Assembly: GCA_025617745.1 (NCBI GenBank)
Contig: CM046861.1
Span: 16,527,563 to 16,591,562 of the forward strand
Direction: 5' to 3'
Length of the DNA: 64,000 nucleotides
From: Heliocidaris erythrogramma
Lineage: Eukaryota; Echinodermata; Echinoidea; Camarodonta; Echinometridae
A program made the position numbers and the translations under genes. Of the stretch, positions 44,561-55,112 are shown one piece after another. The notes beneath the pieces are model-generated. The model ran no database searches and was not told the DNA's origin. It saw only the letters and a list, made by a program, of their open reading frames with translations. Positions within the stretch are counted from its first letter, which is position 1; each line of letters opens with the position of its first letter.

Positions 44561-46140
44561 TGTATTAACAGTATATTAATTATAAGTGTACAATATCGTA
44601 CACCATTAGTGTACAATATCGCTTTCACACGGGGCGTCATTGCCGACGGAGGATATTTCGGGCGAAAGGCAGCAGAGGATATAAAGCCCAGCTCACACGA
44701 GGCATCATTTCCATTACGTCATTACCTGCGCCAATCGAGTATGTGAAGGCAATTAACCCATACGCCAGTTATTAGAAGTATTAATTAAAGATCACGTTGC
44801 AAGAAAATCACAAATATGGCAATTAACGTATCACTAGAAACTAGGAAGCTTACAGGTGGCAATCTTATAAGTTTTATGTCAACTGCGTATCTGAGGATTC
44901 GCCAGAAATATAGCGATGTTTTGATGTCGTCACACTAGGGATCGATCCTGCTTAAGCAGACGACGTCCTATAATGAATGAACGTAATTGCAATGCAATTA
45001 TTTATCAAATTATAAAGAGTTTGGTATATTTAACATGACCTTATTTCACACCATTCTAAAAGGGAAAGTGAAACTGATTCTGATAACTAAAACCGTTTGA
45101 TTGTAAATACACAGGAGAAGGGTCAATGATCAATGAAATAAACCCCACTTTCAAATTGAAAAGCCTTCCGAATAATACCACGGATGGTATTCGTTCCCTC
45201 TTGAACGCCGAACATGCCCCGGTGCAAGCAGCTTAAAATACATTGGCGTCTTATTTTGTTTACAAGTGACTGATTCCTTTATTTTTTTAACGCTGCATTT
45301 TTCATCAAAATAATACCATACACGAAGTTAAGAGTGAGGCAACCGACTAACATTAAGACTGACGCTAGTCAAGTAAGAGAAATAAGTGAAGAGGAGATGA
45401 CAAAACAGGCACTGAAAAATGTGTAAGATGTTATGCGACATCGTCTGCTTAGACAGGACTGGTCCCTGGTGTGTCGTCACACATCTCAGTAGCGTTCGAG
45501 GAGCTCTTCAGCTGCTATATCGGGGGCTGTATTTTACTGCTTTATAATGGATAATAATCATTACTTCAAATGTTTCCAAGCGTTGAATTTGGATAGCCTT
45601 GTTTAATTTATGCCATATATGCAATAAAAAGTTTACTTTGATGGAATTTTCTTGTAATGTGATCTTTAACTGTTCATTTTGAATAGCGAGGGCGGCATGT
45701 GATATCGCAAGTGCCAAGGATGTTTTCGGATTTTTTTGATTTTTTGATTTTTGTAGACGGAATATCGATGCAGCATTACCAAATGACTTGGCAGTTTATC
45801 TGTGCACAAACATTCATATTAAACAGGTGGTCGACAGTTTTCTACTTTGATCAGAGGGAGAGAAATAATATGATCTAACAATGATAACTCATTATCAGGA
45901 GTCTCCGACACACTGGAAAGTTAGGTCAAATTACCATAATTACTTTACCTTCTTACCTGACATTAAATGATGCCTCGCGTGCAATTAACCCATACGTTAT
46001 TAATTCAGCGAAATATTTGCAGTGTTTATTTTGCATTTTCATTCCATATGACGCTTCAAAGACCGCACCACTCGCTGACACAAGCCTACGTCAGCAAAAA
46101 TAAAAATAAAATAAAATAAGTAAAAAAATGACACAATGCT
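44561..46140. other. Intergenic, one inverted repeat pair
   Basis: No gene is supported. About 42-base imperfect inverted copies at 44925-44970 and 45428-45480, sharing GTCGTCTGCTTA and CCCT(A/G)GTGTG, bracket ~460 bases and may be the ends of a MITE. The segment around 44620-44760 is CpG-rich without a reading frame. Confidence 0.4.
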
Positions 46141-46295
46141 CATAAGGCCAAACACCCGAGTCAAGCGACATATAGGTATGTGTATTCAGTAGTTTGCCTC
46201 TCAAATGCAGTGTTCCGTCAAAACCAATTTTTCGGATAAATCAGGAACTTTTCTCTAGGCCACTGTACTCCTGCATGAAGATACAGAGACTACGT
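46141..46295 (-). other. Receptor 3'-flank homolog
   Basis: Matches 54950-55100, downstream of the intact receptor copy at 55113: CACCCGAGTCAAGC, CGGATAAATCAGGAAC and TAGGCCACTGT have clear counterparts. This places the minisatellite to its right exactly at the receptor tail. Confidence 0.6.
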
Positions 46296-47100
46296 TTGGT
46301 CCTGTCTTGTGCTACCTGCCTGAATGCTTTTAATTGGTGCTTGTGCAATCTTGTGCTACAGGTCTGCCTGAATGTCTTTGGTGCTTGTGCAGTCTTGTGC
46401 TACCTGCTTGAATGTCTTTGATTGGTGCCTGTGCAGTCTTGTGCTACCTGCATGAATGTCTTTGATTGGTGCTTGTCTAGTCTTGTGCTACCTGACTGAA
46501 TGTCTTTGATTGGTGCTTGTCTAGTCTTGTGCTACATGTCTGAATGCCTTTGATTGGTGCTTGTCCAGTCTTGTGCTACCTGCCGGAATATTTTTGATTG
46601 GTGCTTGTCCGGCCTTGAGCTACCTGCCGGAATATTTTTGATTGGTGCTTGTCCGGCCTTGTGCTACCTGTCTAAATGGCTTTGGTGCTTGTGCAGTTTT
46701 GTTCTACTTGCCTGAATTTCTTTGATTGGTGCTTGTCTAGTCTTGTGCTACCTGCCTGAATGTTTTTGATCGGTGCTTGTCCAGCCTTGTGCTACCTGCC
46801 TGAATGTTTTTGATTGGTGCTTGTCCAGTCTTGTGCTACCTGCCTGAATGTTTTTGATTGGTGCTTGTCCAGCCTTGTGCTACCTGACTGAATGCTTTTG
46901 ATTGGTGCTTGTGCAATCTTGTGCTACCTGCCTGAATGTCTTTGATCGGTGCCTGTGCAGTCTTGTGCTACCTGCATGAATGTCTTTGATTGGTGCTTGT
47001 CCAGTCTTGTGCTCCTTGCCTGAATGTTTTTGATTGGTGCTTGTCCAGTCTTGTTCTACTTGTCTGAATGTCTTTGATTGGTACGTGCTTGTGCTGTTGG
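46296..47100 (-). repeat. 44-bp minisatellite derived from a receptor C-terminal tail
   Basis: About 18 tandem copies of a 44-base unit with GATTGGTGCTTGTCCAGTCT and CTACCTGCCTGAATG; copies differ at a few positions and some lack a few bases. The reverse complement resembles the tail-coding stretch of the receptor at 55113 (CCAATTAAAGGCATTCAG). As 44 is not a multiple of three, successive units are read in different frames. It borders the decayed receptor that follows. Confidence 0.85.
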
Positions 47101-48325
47101 TAATTTTTGCAGCAATGTGGGGGAAAGCACTCAACCACACTCCACAGTCTCCGTGCTTCAGAGTTGTCAGAAGGTAAATGATGGGCTCTAATCATGACTT
47201 TGTAGCTTCCTGTAATCATATATAGATATTAATTAGCGTGGGATGTAACGGTATTTTAAAGGGATACGCCACCGGGCGGCCGTGGGGAAAGTCAGGATTG
47301 CGTAAGCCCCATTCACTCGTACACAAAGTTTGTGCGTCGAACGCGTCCGTTGGACTAAGTGGTAATACCGACTGCACGAAGCCGACCGAATCTCGCACGA
47401 GAACTCGAGCTCAGGCGGAGCGTGCATGTTTGTGCGGCGACCAGTCTTTCCGAGGTTTGCGCCCCGAGGGGCAACGGCATGATCAGGTAACGATCACGGT
47501 GCCCTCTCGCGGCATTGAAACGTCCACAATCTGCGGTTGAGTATCCCTTTAATATGTAATAACATTAGGACGGTGTCCACTAGACAAAAAGTGAACGCTA
47601 TACGGAAAATTATCTTTAGGGAATCTTTTCATCCCTCTCCTGCCTGGTCGAGCACTATTCATATTGTGATCACGCATGACTTCTATTTGGGGATTTTCTG
47701 GTTGTTTACCACAATTGTGATTTTGAGGACAAGAGTCTTTTTATCTACAAAATTGACAAGGACACGATGAGTATTTTCAAAATTTCCGACCGAATTTTTT
47801 AACTGACGTGCAATGAATAATAGTCTGATATATATTACTAGAATTATGGCAAGTGCTGCACAAAAAGGAAATATTCGGAACATAGTGTGCATTATTGACG
47901 TCCATTTAACTTTGGACTAGCATTTTGAATATAGCAACAAATTAAACTTTCAAGAGGTTTATGAAGGGTAAAGCTGGAATTGGCAGATATATCCCACAGA
48001 TTGGCCCTAATTAAGCACGATCACCAGGAATGCAAATGTAAGTGTGAAATAAAATCGTGTTTTGGGTATCGTAGTGGTCTTGTGACGAGGAGATAAAGGT
48101 TCAAACTGATTCCACAAAGACAAGCCATGACAGACATAAAGGAAACTTGGTATGCAAATATATAACGCCATACTAATTATGTTGCAACTAACTTTTGTCT
48201 TTTCCAGTGAATACCACAAAACGAGCCAAATATTCCAACTGATTCCTAAAACCATGTCCGATACAGCAAGAATTCATCGCTATTAACGTCATAATAACTA
48301 TGCTCAAAGTTACTGTAGTCTCCAT
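47101..48325 (-). pseudogene. Class A GPCR, array copy 5, decayed
   Basis: Order on the minus strand: ATG at 48325 (METTVTLS), a deletion removing most of the N-terminus and TM1, then recognisable TM2-TM5 (MVLGISWNIWLVLWYSLEKTK, TM5 as NIRLLFIARQLK) with frameshifts. Next come a diverged third loop, a TTAA element (47260-47548), and the end NSEARRLWS at about 47150. Several independent lesions show it is long dead. Confidence 0.85.
47260..47548. mobile_element. TTAA-flanked MITE (AGGGATAC family), copy 2
   Basis: 289 bases with AGGGATACGCCACC at one end and inverted AGGGATACTCAACC at the other, flanked by TTAA on both sides. It interrupts receptor pseudogene 5. Nearly the same as the copy at 48435. 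Confidence 0.85.
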
Positions 48326-48434
48326 TTTCATAGATAATTTATGAAAAAACAGAGTTTTATTCTCGTGCTAGTTTCATGCAGTCGATAGAAGATTAGAAAG
48401 TACGGAAGGCTACGTTCACTCCAACAAATCTTAA

Positions 48435-48727
48435 AGGGATACGCCACCGGGCGGCCGTGGGGAAAGTCAGGATTGCGTAAGCCCCATTCACTCGTACACA
48501 AAGTTTGTGCGTCGAACGCGTCCGTTGGACTAAGTGGGATTACATTTCGACTGCACGAAGCCGACCGAATCTCGCACGAGAGCTCGAGCTCAGGCGGAGC
48601 GTGCATATTTGTGCGGCGACCAGTCTGTACGAGGTTTGCGCCACGCGGGGCAACGGCATGATCAGGTAACGATCACGGCGCCCTCTCGCAGTATTAAAAC
48701 GTCCACAATCTGTGCTTGAGTATCCCT
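48435..48727. mobile_element. TTAA-flanked MITE (AGGGATAC family), copy 3
   Basis: 293 bases flanked by TTAA (48431-48434 and 48728-48731), in the same orientation as copy 2 about 1.2 kb away. CpG-rich, non-coding. Confidence 0.85.
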
Positions 48728-48769
48728 TTAAGAAGCAAGTCAGACGGGGTCTTCAAGATGCGCACCACA

Positions 48770-49150
48770 GATGGTGTAAAGAGAATTTCCACCGGCTATG
48801 AATTTGAGGTTGTTTCTTGGATAATGATCCAATGATCGCACGGCTCGTCAGCAGTCATTGTATGACGTCACGGAGATTGCACGTATAGGTAAATCATGAC
48901 AAACGTGACAACGATGACCAAAGAAATAGGCGGTTGACGGCTTGATTATTTTTTTAAAAATATCGTAAACCAATATTAAAAGACCTTTATTACTCTGAAC
49001 GTTTTTTTCGATGAATTGTCATTAAGGGAAGTGTTTTAGGCCCTACATTTTTCACGGTGCATGATTGCCTCATCTCGTTATGTGGGTGTATACTTGTTAG
49101 CACTAATGTGAAAGTTATTTCCTATTAAACCATATACTACATGCCGATAC
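48770..49150 (-). promoter_or_regulatory. Upstream block of receptor pseudogene 5
   Basis: Corresponds to the block at 53990-54370 (GATCCAATGATCGCA, GACGGCTTGATTA, TATGTGGGTGTATA). More distant from the blocks of copies 2-4, so the array contains at least two subfamilies of flank. Confidence 0.5.
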
Positions 49151-49278
49151 CACCCAAGCAATTACCTACCGATGTCGCTTGTATGTGTCTGTTGTAAATT
49201 CTTAGATATTTGCGACAGTCCTACAAAGAAACATTACAAAAAATTCCAAGCTCCTTTCGATGAACTATCATTACTTAA

Positions 49279-50217
49279 AGGGTCACGAAAATAAAAAAAT
49301 AATTGCCAATTTTTCGTAGGAAGGTGTCATCAGGAGCCAAAAAATATCCATCACACAATTTTTAATGCATTCAGTCATATTTTATAATCATTTCAAAAGT
49401 ACATTTTTGCTGATTTACACAGTCATAAGCCCCGCCCCTAAAAAAACCCATCGAAGCGACATCGTGATCACGTGATCTGTGACGCATGAAAAGTAAGGGA
49501 AAATATTCCACTAATTATAACCTTTATACCGTGCGCGCCCGGAGGCCCCCGGCAGGCCCAGCTAGCCCGGTGCCGAGCATGATATTCACCGCATCGACCA
49601 TTTGCATTGCGTATTTTCGTGTGTTTAATTCCTCACAATAACTTTGATTTTGGGACACAGATTCATCAATAATGCCTAATCGGTGTATAGTTGCGGGCTG
49701 TAGCAAGACCCCTAAAGATGGTGTAAGCCTACATCATTTTCCTACAGATGAAAATCTACGGAAATTGTGGGTCGCAAATGTAAAGCTCACGCGGGCAGAG
49801 TGGCAAGAAGTGAGTGGAGTACAATTTGCAGCGATCACTTTGCCGAAGATGATTTTGAGGATCCTGGCCTGTATTCCGAATTTGGCATGAAGAGAAGGAT
49901 AAGCTAGCTAAAAGATTCAGCTATTACAACAATCAGACTTGGAGTCAAGTCTTCCAATCTGTTTTTCAACGACAGCAGCTGCAGCAGCTTCACCCGTAGA
50001 CCGAAAATTCTGTCTCTCGTTCGTTAGCTAAGACGACCGATCGAGAGACAGCATTTTCGGTCTACTTCACGGGTTTTAAGGAACGGTCCCAAAACCTCTA
50101 CTTTTCCCCCTTTTCGCCAAAACGAGACATAATTTGGAAAATCGATTGGCAGATTCGTGATTAGAAGGCAAAACTACATGGAAAGAGCACCCATTTTCTC
50201 TCTAATTTAGTCAACCT
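49279..50217. mobile_element. TTAA-flanked element carrying a THAP fragment (Kolobok-like)
   Basis: TTAA occurs at 49275-49278 and 50218-50221, with ends AGGGTCAC and (inverted) AGGTTGAC. It carries a broken THAP domain on the plus strand. Kolobok transposons use TTAA targets and, by established knowledge of the superfamily, some encode THAP-domain proteins; this assignment is inferred. An imperfect hairpin with GACCGAAAATTCTGTCTCTC lies near 50000-50080. Confidence 0.6.
49672..49950 (+). pseudogene. THAP zinc-finger domain, frameshifted
   Basis: It starts at ATG with MPNRCIVAGCSKTPKDGVSLHHFP, the first Cys pair (C5, C10) of a THAP domain, followed by LRKLWVANV. About one base is missing near 49807; after it the frame continues SEWSTICSDHF (third Cys and His) and EDPGLYSEFGMKRRIS, then TAG and LKDSAITTI, the equivalent of the region after the domain. 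THAP domains are C2CH DNA-binding modules found in host regulators and in P-element and Kolobok transposases. No catalytic domain is seen. Confidence 0.8.
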
Positions 50218-50780
50218 TTAACAAAATGATCTTTAAACGCGAATATGAATCCATAAAAACTAGACTCGATCTTAGAAACGCGTATGATGTGGTCCCACAC
50301 AGAAACCTCAAAAAAAAAAACCGAGTTTATGTGATATACGAGGCAAAATCACGTGAAAGCTACCAAACACATTCTTCTCGCTTCGGAGTTTGCCGGAAGG
50401 TAAATGATGGGCTGTATCCATGTATAACACACTGTTATAGTGTCAAAGATATTAACTAACAGAAGATGTAACGGAATTAAAGAAGAGATGACAGCATGTG
50501 TGCAAACGAGACAAAAAGTGAGGGTTAAAAGGAGAATTGTAACGAATCCTTTTATCCCTCTCCTTCGTGGACGATCACGGTTTATGTCGTAATCATTCGG
50601 TTTACCACGACCACGATCTTCAAAATGGGAATTGTCGACACAATTGACTGGAATAGCAGGGTGATTGTTTTCAAACTGTCTCACTGCATTTCTTAATTGA
50701 CGCGCAATGAGAATTAATCTGATATTCAGTGTTGATGTAATAACAAATGTTACGCAAACAGGAAATATTTGAAAAATAGT

Positions 50781-52182
50781 CACGTATGTTCGTTGACTAC
50801 ACCACAAGTAGGCGCTTCGAGGGCGCGGACATTTTGGCAGATTGTATATGGCTTGGGCATGAGAGGCTGCTAATTTATAATTGCCGATTCCAGTGCCGTA
50901 TATACGGCACTGGCCGATTCTAATACGGTCAAATGAGGTCGCAAACGTTGTGTTTTGTATTGTTACTTTCCAAAGCTAAAAAAACTGGTTAAAATTCCCA
51001 ATTTAATAGTTGAAATTAGTTAGGCATGCTATAGTTCAAGATGTGTGTATTTCTGCCCCCCAAACCTTTAGTTTAATGAAGTTAATTCCGGCAATCGCTC
51101 ACTGAAAGCTCATTCGCTGATCATGCTGATAGACACTGGTAAGGGACTGCACACTTACATTTCCCATCGAAATTACTCATCATTTATACTCTTCATTTCA
51201 TAAAAGCAGTTTTGTTGTGAAAGAAGGAGAAGATATTTGCTTTCCGAGGCTATTTATCATGCCAGATAATGAGATTTGGCTAAGGGTACAGGACTCGTTT
51301 GGTTCAAAACAGGCATTTCTATATGGCGGACCATCTCTTTGAAATTAGATTCGTCTCATGTATGAAAATGTATCATGAGTGTAGGTAATGGTAATGGCAG
51401 GGAAGCTTCCCATTCCCAATGGCTCGATGGTGTGGCGAGAATATTCCATGATGAGGTCGACATCCCATCAAGCTTAGCCTCCTTAACATTGTTTTATGTT
51501 CAATCATTAAATCGATATATATCATATATGCTAGTTTTGAAACGGAAAACTAAATCAAATTATAATCAAATCAAATATTCCATAAGTAGCATACAACTTA
51601 TGATGACCCAGACCCAGAAATTCATCCGAAATCGATGTGAGAGTCATGCTGCAAAAGTTTTGAAATTAATCCAGTTACAAGTTGAATTTTTGGCAAAGGG
51701 TTCAATGATTGAAACAGTTACATTTCCCTGGTTGAAACATAAGGATGTACGACGCCCCATATGCACCTGTGGAGAAAGGACTGCTAAGCCAGGAATTCTA
51801 AAGAAAATAATGCAAAGAGATAATAGTCATCATCCAAGAACGACTGACATTGCCCTTAGCACCCTTGGACCACAAGGACCCCCCCCCCCCTTCAGCGTCC
51901 CACATTCAAATTCAAATTCAAATTGACTGAAATAGAATCCTGACATAATAGGATTATCATCTCCCATATTATCATCACATGACCCTCCCCTCTTGGCTCT
52001 TGCCCCAAAACCGAATGTCCTCATATTTGGCAGCGAGGTTAACGAATACAATTTAGATATCGTATATTTTGATGACGAAATAACATTTCGACCATGATAA
52101 AGTGTCTAGGCCTATTTTATGCTCGTTCACTTCGCTTTCTCAAAATGTAGAAAACAGGATGATCGAAGTGAGAAGAGCATAC
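50781..52182. mobile_element. 1.4-kb insertion in receptor pseudogene 6
   Basis: ATAGT is duplicated at 50776-50780 and 52183... (52183 region overlaps ATAGT at 52183-52187), and joining across it restores the expected receptor sequence. Ends are only weakly inverted (GTATG-type). It contains an open frame of 183 codons (plus strand 51375-51926) with CTCGERTAKPGIL that I do not recognise and that ends in repeated Asn-Ser. It may be a transposon with captured DNA. Confidence 0.5.
50891..50912. repeat. 22-bp perfect palindrome flanked by 8-bp direct repeats
   Basis: CAGTGCCGTAT and its exact reverse complement ATACGGCACTG lie back to back, bordered by GCCGATTC on both sides (50883-50890 and 50913-50920). 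The pattern is that of two hAT ends with nothing between and an 8-bp target duplication. Confidence 0.75.
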
Positions 52183-52527
52183 ATAGTGTGCACTATTAAT
52201 TACTGATCTCCGCTCGGTTTTTGCATTTACATCTTCAGCTAAGTAAGCAACGATCACTCAAGAGTTCGATCATGGGTGAAGCTGCATGGAATTGGCAAAT
52301 ATATCCCACAGATCAGCACGGTGAACGTGAGGGCTGATGCAAGTGTGAAATAGAATCGTGCTTTGGTTACAATCGTGTAATATCGTAATGGTCTTGTTCT
52401 GCATTCAGAATCACGCCGAGGAAAGCTGTCACAATCTTGAAAATCTCAAGTTCTGATTTTCTGCTAGTGTCGGTGTTGTTAATCATGCTCAACGCTTCTG
52501 TAGACGCCATTTCAGATGATATTTCTT

Positions 52528-53956
52528 TAAAACCCAGCATGGGTGTCGATTCGGGGGGGGGGGGTATATATATATAAAAAACTCATTTGAGGTGGGGGAT
52601 GGCCTATATTATCATCCCCCATTTATTTTTGGATAAAATAAATAAGAATTATGATAGATTAAATTAAAACTAATAATTATCCCAACTCATCATGTTTGAT
52701 CTTGAAATACCATCACATTCTTTAATGATTAGAAGTAAGGAAATAAGAAATGCCATAATTCTAATGCGAAAATATCGAAGAAAATTCGTTCGCTCGCATT
52801 GTTATTCTCAATTAAGGGGTTCCGTCCATTGGCGTAGATCCGTGCATTCCTTCTTTTCATTAAAAACCATTTTTGGATGCTCTAAAATGCAAGTTTTATA
52901 GACAGATTTTTAAAAAGTCCATGGTGTGGGAGAGGGGTATCCCTCCCCCACACCAGAAACTTGTTTAAAACCTTCCTCACCCTCCCCCGCTCGCTAGCTT
53001 CGCTCAGTGTTGTATCTAGGGGGGGGGGGGAGGGGGGCAGGCGGGCACGTGCCCCGGGTAGCACTTGGAGGGGCGCAAAACACGCAGAGGAGAGAAAGAA
53101 AAATAGGGGAAAATGAAGAAAATCATAATCTCTACGGATCACGCGCCCCCAAATCCGCATGGTAAATGCACTAGAAATCTACTTTTGAAGATTTAAATAA
53201 AGATTTAATTGGTTTGCTCGCTATATCATGTAAGTTTAATATAACTCCTGTTATATAGGATCACAAGGTACGGGGTTCGATTCCCCGTCATGGCACTAAC
53301 GTCCTTTGGCAAGACATTAATCTACATTTGCCACTCTCCACCCAGGTGAAGTAAATGGGTACCCCGTAGGAAGAAATTCCTTGAATGCTTGAGCACCTTT
53401 ATCATGGTCGCTCGGCTAAAGCCGGGGTAATAATATGATTACAGGGCCCTCAGGGAGAACAGTATATAATACTGATGAGGCTACCCTGGGTAAACAAGAC
53501 ATATTATTATTATCATTATATCGCGCTCCCAATATAGAATAAAGTGTATAAAACAGCATTTGCAAAGGTTCAACTTTTGAAAGAAATCTCAACTTCAGGT
53601 CGCCTTGCTGAATGTCTCGACTCTTTCTCAAGCCTATAGGTTTTTCGTTAGTACTGCTCCCGATTGTAGAAGTGAGTGAATCTTACTAAAAAACCGTTTA
53701 TCAATGTATAAAATTCGAGTTTCTCTACCGTTCAACTGCGGTGGTCAATTGGAAAATTTCCTGTGTAAAATGCCCAAGAAAATGGGTGTATTTTAGGGTT
53801 AAAAATTGAAAAATTTGACGCTAGGTTGCTTTGCTCCCTCGCTTGTACAGTAATGTAGATAAGTTTGGGCACTCGGGGGGGGGGGGCATAATCCCTAGAT
53901 ATGCCCCTGGCTTCGCTCCCTATCCCCCAATCATGAACACGGATCGACACCCCTGA
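52528..53956. mobile_element. Terminal-inverted-repeat G-run element
   Basis: The left end GGGTGTCGATTCGGGG and the right end CGGATCGACACCCCTG are inverted repeats, approximate at the outer edge. The interior has G-runs (52552, 53020, 53877), a tRNA-derived SINE and no coding sequence. It separates receptor pseudogene 6 from its upstream block. Confidence 0.6.
53250..53420 (+). mobile_element. tRNA-derived SINE
   Basis: A clear B box GGTTCGATTCC lies at 53274-53284, and the body GACATTAATCTACATTTGCC is shared with the SINE at 2825-2990. The A box region is degraded. Confidence 0.75.
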
Positions 53957-53989
53957 AACTAATTATTCAGTAAAAAAGATGATTAGTCA

Positions 53990-54370
53990 TTAAAATATCA
54001 TGTATTTGTAATCTCCGTTGAACATCAATATTCGTTTGCAGTTTTCCTTGGGTACTAGTAATGATCCAATGATCGCAAGTAGTGACAGAAATTATATTCG
54101 GCAGGTACAGATACATTTATATCACGACATACATGTTGAAGAAAATTAGATTGACAACTTGATTAAGTGTTCTTCAGACTGTGATATCATCAACAAATGT
54201 AAATTGACGGCTACTAATCAGAAACGTTTTCAAGACTTTGTGGATAGGATAAAGGCTGTTGGCCGGATAAGAGTATTCTGTCGTTAAAGAGAGCCATGAT
54301 TGTCTCCGCTTTTAGACTTTAATGTGGGTGTATAGTTGAACAGTGGCAGCAGTTACAATACTCATTTATT
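53990..54370 (-). promoter_or_regulatory. Upstream block of receptor pseudogene 6
   Basis: Matches 48770-49150 in order (GATCCAATGATCGCAAG, GACAACTTGATTAAG, GAAACGTTT, TAATGTGGGTGTATA). It has been pushed away from the receptor by the element at 52528-53956. Confidence 0.5.
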
Positions 54371-55112
54371 TTTTAAATAAAATATTTTTATTTCAGAATA
54401 CGCAAAAATAAGGCCCTAGCGAATGTCAAAATGATTACAAAAGATCCTTCACTAATTAACAAAGAACACATTGCACAGAAACACAATTATCCGAGTTACG
54501 TGTCCAATGTGAAAATAGAATATCCGTCATCAGGAACATTGACTGTTATCTAATAAACTCAAAAGCTGGGATACCTTCCGTCTTTGATTCTTCAGCTGAA
54601 GCCAAGTAATATATTTTGATTTCAGAGCTGTTGTTTAATGCCGGCTGTACAGGTGTCGACAGTCTGCGCCAATTATTTCGTTCAGTTCAAAAGAAATCAT
54701 GCCTCAGTAAAGAGGAAACAAGATTACAATGCCTGTTGCACGCAAGGAGAAATTTCGCTGACGTAGGATTCCGTCAGCGACTGGCCCAGTCTTTGACGCG
54801 CCATGTGGGAGGGACATCGTACAAAAGTGAATGCGAATTGAATAATGGAAACACTGACTTGAATTACTGGCGCATGCAATTTTTGCCTTCATAGACTTGA
54901 TTAGCGTGGTAATTAACGCAATCAAAGCGACGCATCAAGTGTAACCGGCGTCAGGCCAAAAACCCGAGTCAAGCAAATGTTGTAAGCACTCATTGTCATT
55001 CGTAGATGACAATGATTTATTACTTGAAGCCAGTGTAGCGTCATTGTCGATTATTCCGACAAATCCGGGACCTTGCTCTTGGCCTCTGTGCCCATCCGTC
55101 AAGCAGTTACGT
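54371..55112 (-). other. 3' flank of receptor copy 7
   Basis: Contains sections matched at 2996-3110 and 46141-46295, which shows that downstream DNA is also part of the duplication unit. No further gene is supported. Confidence 0.5.

Larger units (their letters stand above)
50349..52515 (-). pseudogene. Class A GPCR, array copy 6, split and decayed
   Basis: The right piece (52183-52515) gives the N-terminus (MASTEALSMINNTD at about 52510) and TM1 start. A deletion jumps to RPLRYYTIVTKARFYFTL and TM4, followed by stops. The left piece (50349-50780) runs from TM5 (FQIFPVCVTFVITSTLNIRLILIARQLRN) to EARRMCLVAFT. In TM6 the motif is FCLVCTH, so both the Trp and the Pro are lost; TM7 is IQPIIYLPANSEA. 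A 1.4-kb insert separates the pieces. Confidence 0.85.

Noticed and set aside
46880-47219. Frames with repeated KTFRQ / STNQKHS words
   Set aside because: They are translations of the 44-bp minisatellite in rotating frames; no start or domain. Kept only as a repeat.
47238-47540. 100-codon plus-strand frame, similar to ones at 48473-48719
   Set aside because: The shared frames are in the TTAA-flanked MITE, which is non-coding; similarity is due to copy relationship.
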